From positions 1 to 64,000 of the forward strand of contig DFGL01000039.1 in the NCBI GenBank assembly GCA_002371215.1: DNA of 64,000 nt. The letters are read 5' to 3'. The notes under the pieces are model-generated. The model did no database searches. It had not been told where the DNA came from and saw only the letters and a list, made by a program, of their open reading frames with translations. Both the position numbers and the translations under genes were made by a program. The first letter of the stretch is position 1, and each line of letters begins with the position of its first letter. The stretch is from Ruminococcaceae bacterium UBA3751. Its GTDB lineage: Bacteria > Bacillota > Clostridia > Oscillospirales > Acutalibacteraceae. This document shows, one piece after another, positions 1 to 7,049 of the stretch.

Positions 1-22
1 CTCCCAGCTGAGCTATGCTCCC
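1..22 (-). tRNA. 5' end of a tRNA gene, cut by the window edge
   Basis: Read on the minus strand from position 22, the sequence begins GGGAGCATAGCTCAGCTGGG, which is a tRNA acceptor 5' strand, the T8-A9 pair and the start of a D arm. The anticodon lies outside the window, so the isotype cannot be read. The acceptor sequence resembles Clostridial tRNA-Val, but that is only recollection. Confidence 0.75.
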
Positions 23-113
23 GTCAGCGTTATTAATTATACCATATGATTTTAATTTGTCAAGTTATTTTTCGTCAGTAAAATATAATATTGTAATTAT
101 TTGGGGTGATAAT

Positions 114-632
114 ATGTCTGAATTTGTTTTAGGTAAAAAAGGAAAAATCGCTGTTTTCGTCAGCGGAGCGCTCACGGCAGTTATAATGGTTGTTATGAAT
201 GCCCTTCTTATACCGAAAATTGAAAGCTCGACTAACGGGATAAGATGCTTTGATATGAATTTCGGCTACAGCTACGATACGGCTAAGCAGTTTTTGTCGC
301 TCCTCAGCGACAGCGGAAGAAGCCTGTATCTTCACGCTCAGCTGCCGCTCGATTTTATCTATCCTTTAGCCTATCTTATCTTTTTCTCGTTTCTTATAAT
401 AAGACTTGTAAAAAAGGTAAATGCACTCGTCGTTTTTCCGATTGCGCTCGCCGTTTTTGATTATTGCGAAAACGTATGCTCAATTATGATGCTTTCGTCG
501 GCTTCTCTCAGCAAAGGGCTTGCAGCGGCGGGAAGCGCCTTTACTTCCGTTAAAACGATACTTATGTACATAACGTTTTTAGTTGTAATAATTTGTATAA
601 TCCATTATTTCAGAAACAGAAAAAAGGCGTAA
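114..632 (+). CDS. Small four-helix membrane protein, unknown function
   Basis: A 172-residue protein with about four hydrophobic segments: near residues 10-34, one near the middle after an 'LPLDFIYPLAY' stretch, one around 'ALVVFPIALAVFDYCENVCS', and a last one near the C-terminus that ends in a basic tail (RNRKKA). An in-frame ATG exists at 15, but the start at 114 is chosen because GGGGTGAT sits directly upstream and the earlier ATG lies inside the neighbouring tRNA region. I do not recognise the family. It stands alone between the tRNA and a shared terminator, with a converging transporter gene beyond. Confidence 0.7.
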   Translation: MSEFVLGKKGKIAVFVSGALTAVIMVVMNALLIPKIESSTNGIRCFDMNFGYSYDTAKQFLSLLSDSGRSLYLHAQLPLDFIYPLAYLIFFSFLIIRLVKKVNALVVFPIALAVFDYCENVCSIMMLSSASLSKGLAAAGSAFTSVKTILMYITFLVVIICIIHYFRNRKKA

Positions 633-637
633 ATAAT

Positions 638-668
638 ACGGCAGGGCTCAGCCCTGCCGTTAGTTTTT
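638..668. terminator. Bidirectional terminator
   Basis: A stem of ACGGCAGGGC paired with GCCCTGCCGT around a short loop (638-660), followed by a T run on the plus strand. It ends the small membrane protein gene and, read the other way, lies at the 3' end of the converging transporter gene. Confidence 0.75.
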
Positions 669-2023
669 TATATAGTTAAAACTCCGAATCCCTGAAGGAT
701 GCTTGAAACAAGAATTGCAAAAATGAAGATAGGCGCAACCCATTTAACCATTACGGTGTAAAAGCCTTTCATTTTGAACGGTCCGTTGAGTTCAATTTCT
801 TCAATAACGGTTTTGGGTTTGGTAACGAAGCCTACTACAATACAGGTGAGCATTCCGACGAGCGGAAGCAGTACGCTGTTTGAAATAAAGTCAAGGAAAT
901 CAAGAATATCAAAGCCGAAGAGCTTGACGTTGCTCCAGATACCAAAGCCAAATGAGCATGCAATGCCTAAAAGAATACCGTAAACGGCAACTATCAACGT
1001 TGCTTTAAGACGGCTTATATTAAAGCGGTCAATGATTCCCGAAACGATAGCCTCCATAATTGAAACGGAGCTTGTAATCGCTGCAAAAAGCACAAGGAAG
1101 AAGAACAGCGCGCCGATAATTGCGCCGCCCTGCATACTGTTGAATACCTTTGGCAGGGTAACGAACATAAGCGACGGTCCCGTTCCGAGCGCCTCCTTGT
1201 CTCCGCCTGAAAAAACGAAAACTGCGGGGATAATCATAAGGCCTGCAAGGAAGGCGATAAGGGTATCGAATACCTCTATCTGCCTTGAAGCCTTTTCAAT
1301 GTGCTCCTCCTTTGAGAAATATGAGCCGTAGGTAATCATAATACCCATAGCCAGCGACATTGAATAAAACAGCTGACCGAGTGCTGAAAGGAAGGTTTTA
1401 ACGCTTAAATCGTGAATATTGGGGAGTAAATAATATTTAACGCCTGCAAGCGCTCCCGGGCGCGTTACAACGTAAACCGAAAGCACGAGAGTAAGAACTA
1501 CAAGCGCGGGCATAAGAACTTTTGAAAGCTTTTCAATGCCCTTGTTAACTCCGAAAATAACGACGAGCGTTGTTGCAACAATAAAGATTAAAAACCAGAT
1601 AATCGGGTCAACGGTTGCGCTGATATATTCCCCGAAGAAGGAATCCTGCGCCGCGTCGCCGACCTTGCCCGAAATCATAACGCCCGCATACTTTGTAACC
1701 CAGCCGCCTATTAAGCAGTAGTACGGGAAGATAAGAACGGGAACTATGGTTGCAAGATGACCGAGCCAGGTCCATTTTTTGCTCAGCGCTCCGAAAGCTC
1801 TGAGCGGGCTCAACTGAGTTTTACGCCCGATTGCAATCTCGGTTACCATAAGAACAAAGCCGAAGGTGATTGCGAGAATAAGATAGATAAGCAAAAACAT
1901 TCCGCCGCCGTATTTAGCTGCAAGGTAGGGGAAACGCCAAAGGTTTCCAAGCCCTACCGCCGAGCCTGCAGCAGCGAGGACAAAGCCTATTTTGCCCTGA
2001 AACGTACTTCTGTTATTTTCCAT
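668..2023 (-). CDS. Sodium-dependent transporter of the NSS/SNF family
   Basis: A 451-residue polytopic membrane protein of the neurotransmitter:sodium symporter family (LeuT fold), expected to co-transport an amino acid or similar small molecule with Na+. The diagnostic N-terminal helix 1 pattern is present ('GSAVGLGNLWRFPYLAAKYG', the unwound substrate and sodium binding segment), followed by about 11 further hydrophobic helices. The start at 2023 is preferred over an upstream in-frame ATG at 2047 because AAGGGG lies about nine bases upstream of it and nothing similar precedes 2047. The substrate cannot be inferred from sequence alone. It is monocistronic, divergent from azlC. Confidence 0.9.
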   Translation of the reverse strand: MENNRSTFQGKIGFVLAAAGSAVGLGNLWRFPYLAAKYGGGMFLLIYLILAITFGFVLMVTEIAIGRKTQLSPLRAFGALSKKWTWLGHLATIVPVLIFPYYCLIGGWVTKYAGVMISGKVGDAAQDSFFGEYISATVDPIIWFLIFIVATTLVVIFGVNKGIEKLSKVLMPALVVLTLVLSVYVVTRPGALAGVKYYLLPNIHDLSVKTFLSALGQLFYSMSLAMGIMITYGSYFSKEEHIEKASRQIEVFDTLIAFLAGLMIIPAVFVFSGGDKEALGTGPSLMFVTLPKVFNSMQGGAIIGALFFFLVLFAAITSSVSIMEAIVSGIIDRFNISRLKATLIVAVYGILLGIACSFGFGIWSNVKLFGFDILDFLDFISNSVLLPLVGMLTCIVVGFVTKPKTVIEEIELNGPFKMKGFYTVMVKWVAPIFIFAILVSSILQGFGVLTI

Positions 2024-2122
2024 ATTTATAAACCCCTTAGAAAACATTTAGCACTATAATAATATAAAATGTCTAAAAAATAAAGACTTTTTTTATTTTT
2101 TTATAATTCTTTTATTTGTTTC

Positions 2123-2151
2123 TTTACTAAATTTTTTTAATATGCTATTAT
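2123..2151 (+). promoter_or_regulatory. Promoter of azlC operon
   Basis: TTTACT (2123-2128), 17-bp spacer, TATTAT (2146-2151). The expected transcription start falls at or next to the azlC ATG (2158), and there is no Shine-Dalgarno sequence, so the operon's first gene may be leaderless. Confidence 0.5.
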
Positions 2152-2157
2152 TTCATT

Positions 2158-2886
2158 ATGAAAAACACGGGCAAAACAAAAGAAAACACATTTTTAAAAG
2201 GACTGATTGACGGGCTTCCGATATGTTTCGGTTACGTTTCCGTTGCGTTTGCATTCGGTATTTTTGCGGTTTCAAACGGTTTGAACGCCCCCGAAGCAAT
2301 ACTTATTTCAATGACCAACGTAACCTCTGCGGGACAGCTTGCCGCCGTGCCGATAATAGTTTCGGGCGGAACTCTGTTTGAACTGGCAGTGTCCCAGCTT
2401 ATTATCAATCTTCGCTATGCGCTGATGAGCGTTTCGCTTTCGCAGAAGCTTGATAATTCAGTTAAGCTTGCGGACAGGCTTATTATAGCCTTTGTAAATA
2501 CAGACGAGGTTTTTGCGGTTGCCTCCTCAAAGGAAAGCGTTGGCAAGGCGTATATGTTCGGGCTGATTCTCTCCCCGTTTTTAGGCTGGAGCGCGGGAAC
2601 GGCTGTAGGTGCGTTTGCGGGAAGCGTGCTACCTGCCGTAGTTATTTCGGCGCTTGGCGTTGCTATTTACGGAATGTTTATAGCCATCGTTGTTCCCGTT
2701 GCGAGAGAGGACAGGCACGTTCTTTTTTGCGTTATTATTGCGGTAGTTCTCAGCGTTGCGTTTAAATACGTTCCGCTCCTCAATACGGTTCCTACGGGCT
2801 TTACCATTATTATCTGCGCCGTTGCAGCGAGCACGGCTGCGGCGCTGATTTATCCCGTCAGCGAGGAAAAGGAGGGAGCGCAATGA
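2158..2886 (+). CDS. azlC: AzlC-family branched-chain amino acid exporter, large subunit
   Basis: A 242-residue membrane protein with the AzlC N-terminal pattern 'GLIDGLPICFGYVSVAFAFG' and about seven hydrophobic helices. AzlC with AzlD forms an exporter studied for branched-chain amino acids and analogues in Bacillus and Corynebacterium (BrnFE); the substrate here is inferred from family only. The first gene of a five-gene run, it overlaps azlD by 4 bp (ATGA). No ribosome binding site is seen upstream of its ATG, unlike most genes here. The gene pair is followed without a break by three nickel-pincer cofactor genes, which is the interesting part of its context. Confidence 0.88.
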   Translation: MKNTGKTKENTFLKGLIDGLPICFGYVSVAFAFGIFAVSNGLNAPEAILISMTNVTSAGQLAAVPIIVSGGTLFELAVSQLIINLRYALMSVSLSQKLDNSVKLADRLIIAFVNTDEVFAVASSKESVGKAYMFGLILSPFLGWSAGTAVGAFAGSVLPAVVISALGVAIYGMFIAIVVPVAREDRHVLFCVIIAVVLSVAFKYVPLLNTVPTGFTIIICAVAASTAAALIYPVSEEKEGAQ

Positions 2887-3203
2887 GTTTCAGAGCCTTT
2901 CTTCCGTATCTTTTGACTATGGCGCTCGTAACCTACCTTGTAAGAGCGGTGCCGCTTGTGTTGATAAAGGAAAAAATCAAGAATAAATTTGTTTTATCGT
3001 TTTTGTACTATATGCCGTATGCGGTGCTTTCCGTTATGACGGTGCCCGCTGTATTCTTCGCAACAAGCAGCGTTTTAACGGCGGCTGTAGGCGTTGCGGT
3101 TGCGCTCGTTTTAGCGTATTTCAAGCGCTCGCTTTTAACCGTTGCAATCGGCGCGTCGGGCGGAGTTTTTGCGGCGGAAATGATAATGCAGTTGATTAAA
3201 TAA
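2883..3203 (+). CDS. azlD: AzlD-family exporter, small subunit
   Basis: A 106-residue protein with about four hydrophobic segments, the normal size for AzlD, the small partner of AzlC. It includes the family's early 'YLVRAVPLVL' stretch. Its ATG overlaps the azlC stop codon, so translation is probably coupled, and larE follows within a few bases. Confidence 0.85.
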   Translation: MSFRAFLPYLLTMALVTYLVRAVPLVLIKEKIKNKFVLSFLYYMPYAVLSVMTVPAVFFATSSVLTAAVGVAVALVLAYFKRSLLTVAIGASGGVFAAEMIMQLIK

Positions 3204-3212
3204 TCGGTGAAT

Positions 3213-3965
3213 ATGGATATTAAAGAATTTTTTGAAAAACACGGCAGCGTTGCGGTTGCATTTTCGGGCGGAGTTGACTCTGCGGTTTTGCTCTGCCTTG
3301 CAAAAAAATACGCAAAAAAGGTTTGCGCGTACTATGTTAAAACGCAGTTTCAGCCTCAGTTTGAGCTTGACGACGCGCTTGAAATCAGGGAGCTGCTGGG
3401 CGTTGAAATGAAGGTAATACGCCTCAATGTCCTCTCGGATGAAAGAGTTGCGGAAAACCCAGAAAACAGATGCTATTTCTGCAAAAGGAATATCTTTTCA
3501 GCTATATGCAATGCCGCGAGGGATGACGGCTTTGAGACCGTACTTGACGGGACTAATGCGAGCGACGATTTATCGGACCGCCCGGGTGTTAAGGCGCTTA
3601 ACGAATACGGAGTGCTGTCGCCCTTAATGCTCTGCAATATCACAAAAAATGATATACGGAGCATTGCGCGGGAGAACGCTCTACCTGTTGCGGATAAGCC
3701 GTCCTATGCCTGCCTTGCAACGCGTATTCCGTTCGGCACGCCCATTGAGGAAAGCCTTCTCATTAAAACCGAGAAAGCGGAAAATATGCTGAGGAGCCTC
3801 GGCTTCAGGAATTTCAGAGTAAGGTATAAAAACGGCGCTGCGCTGCTTCAGCTCGGCAGGGCGGAATTTGAACTGCTCAGCGAAAACAGAGAGAAAATCT
3901 TCAGCGAGCTTGAGAAAAGCTACAGCAATGTTTTTCTGGATTTAAGGGAGAGAAAAGATGAATAA
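3213..3965 (+). CDS. larE: LarE, ATP-dependent sulfur transferase for nickel-pincer cofactor
   Basis: LarE adenylates the pyridinium dicarboxylate intermediate and replaces its carboxyl oxygens with sulfur. The PP-loop ATP motif 'SGGVDSA' is near residue 20. Cysteines are found in 'CYFCK' (about residues 87 and 90) and in 'YACLATR' (about 167). The last is the position of the sacrificial cysteine in the Lactiplantibacillus enzyme. The extra CxxC pair matches the type that holds a [4Fe-4S] cluster, as described for Thermotoga LarE, so this enzyme may be catalytic rather than sacrificial (inference). An in-frame GTG at 3207 is an alternative start; ATG at 3213 is preferred by codon. It overlaps larB by 8 bp. 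Confidence 0.88.
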   Translation: MDIKEFFEKHGSVAVAFSGGVDSAVLLCLAKKYAKKVCAYYVKTQFQPQFELDDALEIRELLGVEMKVIRLNVLSDERVAENPENRCYFCKRNIFSAICNAARDDGFETVLDGTNASDDLSDRPGVKALNEYGVLSPLMLCNITKNDIRSIARENALPVADKPSYACLATRIPFGTPIEESLLIKTEKAENMLRSLGFRNFRVRYKNGAALLQLGRAEFELLSENREKIFSELEKSYSNVFLDLRERKDE

Positions 3966-4707
3966 AAACGAGCTTGAAAGGCTTTTAAAGGGAGTTGCCG
4001 ACGGAAGCGTTGCGGTTGACGACGCGCTTTCAAAAATCAAGGCAACTCCGTATACAGACCTCGGCTTTGCCAAGATAGATAACCACAGAGAGCTGCGCCA
4101 GGGCGCTGCAGAGGTTATTTACGGCGCGGGTAAAACCAAGGAGCAGATTTTAAAGATTACCGAAAATATGCTCGGCGGCGGCGAAAAGGCGGTTCTTATA
4201 ACCCGAATGAAAAAGGAAGCGGCTGAGTATCTCGCGGATAAGCTTCCGCTGTTTTACGACGAAATGTCTAAAATCGGAATAGCGGGCGAAAAGCCCGATG
4301 ATTTCAGCAGGGGAAATATAGTTATCGCCACGGGCGGAACGAGCGATATTCCCGTTGCCGAGGAGGCGGCGCTCACGGCGGAATTCTACGGGAATAAGGT
4401 AGTAAGGCTTTACGACGTAGGCGTTTCGGGAGTACACAGGCTGATTGATAATTCCGACGTTCTTGCCAAGGCAAAGGTTGTTATTGCCGTTGCCGGAATG
4501 GAAGGGGCGCTTGCGAGCGTTGTAGGCGGTATGGTGGACTGCCCCGTAATCGCTGTTCCTACAAGCGTTGGCTACGGCTCAAATTTTGAAGGGCTTTCAG
4601 CGCTTCTTGCAATGCTCAATTCCTGCGCAAGCGGAGTAAGCGTTGTCAATATTGATAACGGCTTCGGCGCGGGCTATATAGCTAATATGATAAATAAGCA
4701 GGTTTAA
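3958..4707 (+). CDS. larB: LarB, nickel-pincer cofactor biosynthesis carboxylase/hydrolase
   Basis: A 249-residue protein whose C-terminal half resembles the PurE (AIR carboxylase) fold: 'GGTSDIPVAEEAALTAEFYG' near residue 125 and 'GMVDCPVIAVPTSVGYG' near 200. LarB carboxylates nicotinic acid adenine dinucleotide at C5 and hydrolyses the phosphoanhydride, the first step of nickel-pincer nucleotide synthesis. The residue-level motif and its position between larE and larC make the call firm; PurE itself is shorter and lacks this N-terminal region. Its start overlaps the larE end, and larC begins two bases after its stop. Confidence 0.9.
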   Translation: MNKNELERLLKGVADGSVAVDDALSKIKATPYTDLGFAKIDNHRELRQGAAEVIYGAGKTKEQILKITENMLGGGEKAVLITRMKKEAAEYLADKLPLFYDEMSKIGIAGEKPDDFSRGNIVIATGGTSDIPVAEEAALTAEFYGNKVVRLYDVGVSGVHRLIDNSDVLAKAKVVIAVAGMEGALASVVGGMVDCPVIAVPTSVGYGSNFEGLSALLAMLNSCASGVSVVNIDNGFGAGYIANMINKQV

Positions 4708-4709
4708 TA

Positions 4710-5879
4710 ATGAATTTATATTTTGAATGTAATATGGGCGCGGCGGGCGATATGCTTGCGGCGGCGCTGACGGATTTATTTGAGGATAAAAAGACTGTTA
4801 TTGATGAACTGAACAGCCTCTCCCTCCCGCATACCGTTGTTGAATACGAAAAGGGGGAAAGCAATTCAATAAGCGCCTCGCATATTCATATTGTAATAGA
4901 CGGCGAAGAGGAAAAGCCTGACGGCGAAGGTCATCATCACCACCATCATCATCACCACGGAAGAAGCCTCAGCGACATCTGCGGGATAATAGATAGTTTC
5001 AGCGCTGCCGAAAAGGTTAAGGCAGACGCTAAGGAAGTATATAAAATAATAGCCGAGGCGGAGGCGAAGGCGCATAACAAGCCCGCTGGCGAGGTGCATT
5101 TTCACGAGCTCGGTATGCTTGACGCTGTTGCAGACGTTACAATCTGCGCTTATCTTATTAATAAGCTGAACCCCGAAAGAATAAGCTGCTCACCGATTAA
5201 CGTGGGTAGCGGTACGGTTAAATGCGCCCACGGGATTATGCCCGTTCCCGCCCCTGCAACTGCTAATATTCTTGAGGGCGTGCCGTACTATAAAAGTGAA
5301 ATTCAGTCAGAGCTTTGTACTCCTACGGGCGCGGCAGTGCTTAAATACTTTGCCGATGAGTTTACTGACTCCCCGTCCTTTGAGAACGTTTTAAGGGTAG
5401 GACTCGGTATGGGTACGAAGAAATTTGAAAGAGCGAATATCGTAAGGGCGTTTCTTTCTGAGGGTGAAAGCTCGGTTACTGAATATTCCTGCAACGTTGA
5501 CGATATGACGGGCGAGGAGATTGCTTTTGCAGCGGAGCAGATTATGAACGCGGGCGCGCTGGACTGCTTTGTTACTCCCGTGTTTATGAAAAAGGGCAGG
5601 CCCGCTTATATGCTGACAGTTTTGTGTAAAAGCGGTGAGGCTGAGACTTTCCGCAATTTATTATTCAAGCATACAACGACGCTCGGAATAAGAAAATACA
5701 CGCCCTCGCGCTATACGCTTGAGCGTGAATTCATAGAGAACTCGGGCGTTACGATAAAACGCTCCTCAGGCTATGGAACGGTTAAGGAAAAGCCGGAATT
5801 TGAGGATATAAAAGCCATAGCAATTGAAAAAAACATATCCCTCTTTGAAGCAAGGGAGCAATTAAAAAAAGATGACTGA
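4710..5879 (+). CDS. larC: LarC, nickel insertase of the nickel-pincer cofactor
   Basis: A 389-residue full-length LarC, beginning 'MNLYFECNMGAAGDMLAAAL', the typical N-terminus. It inserts Ni into the pincer nucleotide using CTP. A run of nine histidines follows residue 70 or so (4933-4959), encoded by mixed CAT/CAC codons, a natural metal-binding stretch in the usual histidine-rich linker. In some lactobacilli LarC is made from two ORFs by frameshifting; here it is one continuous frame. It is the last gene of the azlCD-larEBC run, and its stop codon lies inside the terminator stem. No larA (the cofactor-using racemase) is found in the window. Confidence 0.92.
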   Translation: MNLYFECNMGAAGDMLAAALTDLFEDKKTVIDELNSLSLPHTVVEYEKGESNSISASHIHIVIDGEEEKPDGEGHHHHHHHHHGRSLSDICGIIDSFSAAEKVKADAKEVYKIIAEAEAKAHNKPAGEVHFHELGMLDAVADVTICAYLINKLNPERISCSPINVGSGTVKCAHGIMPVPAPATANILEGVPYYKSEIQSELCTPTGAAVLKYFADEFTDSPSFENVLRVGLGMGTKKFERANIVRAFLSEGESSVTEYSCNVDDMTGEEIAFAAEQIMNAGALDCFVTPVFMKKGRPAYMLTVLCKSGEAETFRNLLFKHTTTLGIRKYTPSRYTLEREFIENSGVTIKRSSGYGTVKEKPEFEDIKAIAIEKNISLFEAREQLKKDD

Positions 5880-5900
5880 ATTACTCAGTCATCTTTTTTA
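5871..5900. terminator. Bidirectional terminator after larC
   Basis: GATGACTGA / TCAGTCATC stem (5871-5893) with a 5-nt loop, a T run downstream and an A run upstream, so it can end both larC and the converging gene at 5909. The larC stop codon lies within the left arm. Confidence 0.85.
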
Positions 5901-5908
5901 TATATTTA

Positions 5909-6499
5909 TTATTGAGGCATTCCGCATTCCGAGCAGAATTTTCCTGTGTTATGGGCGTAGCCGCAGGCGTTGCATTTCCATTCGCCGTCAAAAGGCTCGT
6001 CGTTTTCCTCTTTTTCAGAAGCAACGGGAACTTGCGGAGGAACCATAACCATACCGATATTGTTTATTCTGAGCCCGTTTCCGCTCTCGTAAAACGGCTC
6101 GCCGCAATTATTTGAAATCTCGCTGATTTTTGCGATAATTTTATCAGTTTTTTCGGTTGATTTGTTAAGCGTTACGGTTTCTCCGTCAGCGGTGTAGGCG
6201 AAAGAGGTGCTGTTGTAACCGCCAACCTGCATCGGAGCAGGCGGAGCGCTCTTTTCTTTTTTCAGCTCTTCGGCAATATGCTCTGAAATGTTTAGCTCCT
6301 CAAAAAGCGATATAACCTCTTTAAATTGCTCGGGAGTAACATGATATTTCTGTACCCCTTCAACGCCGTTATAATTCGTTTCAACAACGAGCTCAATTCC
6401 CATTAGATTAACGTACAGCGTAACCTTTCGATTTTCGTTTATCGGCGGATTTGTTGTTGCATAGCGGTTATGATTACTTATGATTGAATTAATTATCAT
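5909..6499 (-). CDS. Protein with C-terminal zinc ribbon, unknown function
   Basis: A 196-residue protein. The C-terminal 25 residues form a zinc-ribbon with two CxxC pairs ('CNACGYAHNTGKFCSECG'). The rest is an alpha/beta region without a family I recognise, rich in charged residues ('EELKKEKSAPPAPM'). No signal peptide or membrane helix is evident. The start at 6499 is chosen over 6547 because GGGGTGA lies just upstream. It stands alone; the ribbon suggests a protein or nucleic-acid contact role, but nothing more can be said. Confidence 0.7.
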   Translation of the reverse strand: MIINSIISNHNRYATTNPPINENRKVTLYVNLMGIELVVETNYNGVEGVQKYHVTPEQFKEVISLFEELNISEHIAEELKKEKSAPPAPMQVGGYNSTSFAYTADGETVTLNKSTEKTDKIIAKISEISNNCGEPFYESGNGLRINNIGMVMVPPQVPVASEKEENDEPFDGEWKCNACGYAHNTGKFCSECGMPQ

Positions 6500-6601
6500 T
6501 TTTTCACCCCTCTTTTTTACTATATAGTACGCTTTTTTGCTTGTCAAGAATAGAAAAGAGGCAAAGCATTATGAATTAATTATTAAAAAATTGTTTTTTT
6601 C

Positions 6602-6630
6602 TTGATTATTAGAATTTACAGGTCTATATT
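6602..6630 (+). promoter_or_regulatory. Promoter for the YhgE/Pip operon
   Basis: TTGATT (6602-6607), 17 bp, TATATT (6625-6630), followed by AGGTGAT just before the ATG at 6654. Confidence 0.6.
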
Positions 6631-6653
6631 ATTTTAATATATGAGGTGATATT

Positions 6654-7046
6654 ATGAGCGAAAAAGAAAAAACGGCTGAAGAATACACGTACGAGGAACG
6701 AATTGCAATTAAATATAAATTTATCAGAGAAAAGATAATTTTTCATTTTGAAAGGGGCTGCCGTATCCTGAAAATATCAAAAATTACGGTTGCTGTTTTG
6801 TTCGTTATTTTTACTCTTTTCGGAATTTCTGTCAGCAATAAAAGCGGGCACCAGCTTCAATGGCTTCAGGCGTGGATTTTGCTGATTTTTACTAATATCT
6901 TTGTTTTTACTATTGCGGATTATTCCAAGTATCTTATTCAGTCCAAGGTAATTCCCTATCTTAATAACGACGAGCAGATTGAGTTTGGCGAATACGATAT
7001 TTTCCTTGAGGATATTGATAACGAGAACGAGGATGAGGAGGAATAG
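6654..7046 (+). CDS. Small membrane protein with two helices and an acidic tail
   Basis: A 130-residue protein: a charged N-terminal 40 residues, two transmembrane helices (about 'ITVAVLFVIFTLFGISV' and 'AWILLIFTNIFVFTIADYS'), and a strongly acidic C-terminus ending in 'NENEDEEE'. The family is not recognised. It ends three bases before the ATG of the YhgE/Pip-like gene and shares its promoter, so a partner role at the same membrane complex is a reasonable inference. Confidence 0.75.
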   Translation: MSEKEKTAEEYTYEERIAIKYKFIREKIIFHFERGCRILKISKITVAVLFVIFTLFGISVSNKSGHQLQWLQAWILLIFTNIFVFTIADYSKYLIQSKVIPYLNNDEQIEFGEYDIFLEDIDNENEDEEE

Positions 7047-7049
7047 AAA

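Noticed and set aside
4933..4959. Nine-His run as an engineered tag or assembly artefact
   Set aside because: Codons are mixed CAT/CAC, the run is inside larC in frame and in the family's usual His-rich linker position.
2158..5879. larA in the same operon
   Set aside because: No LarA-like sequence is present between azlC and the terminator or anywhere else in the window.
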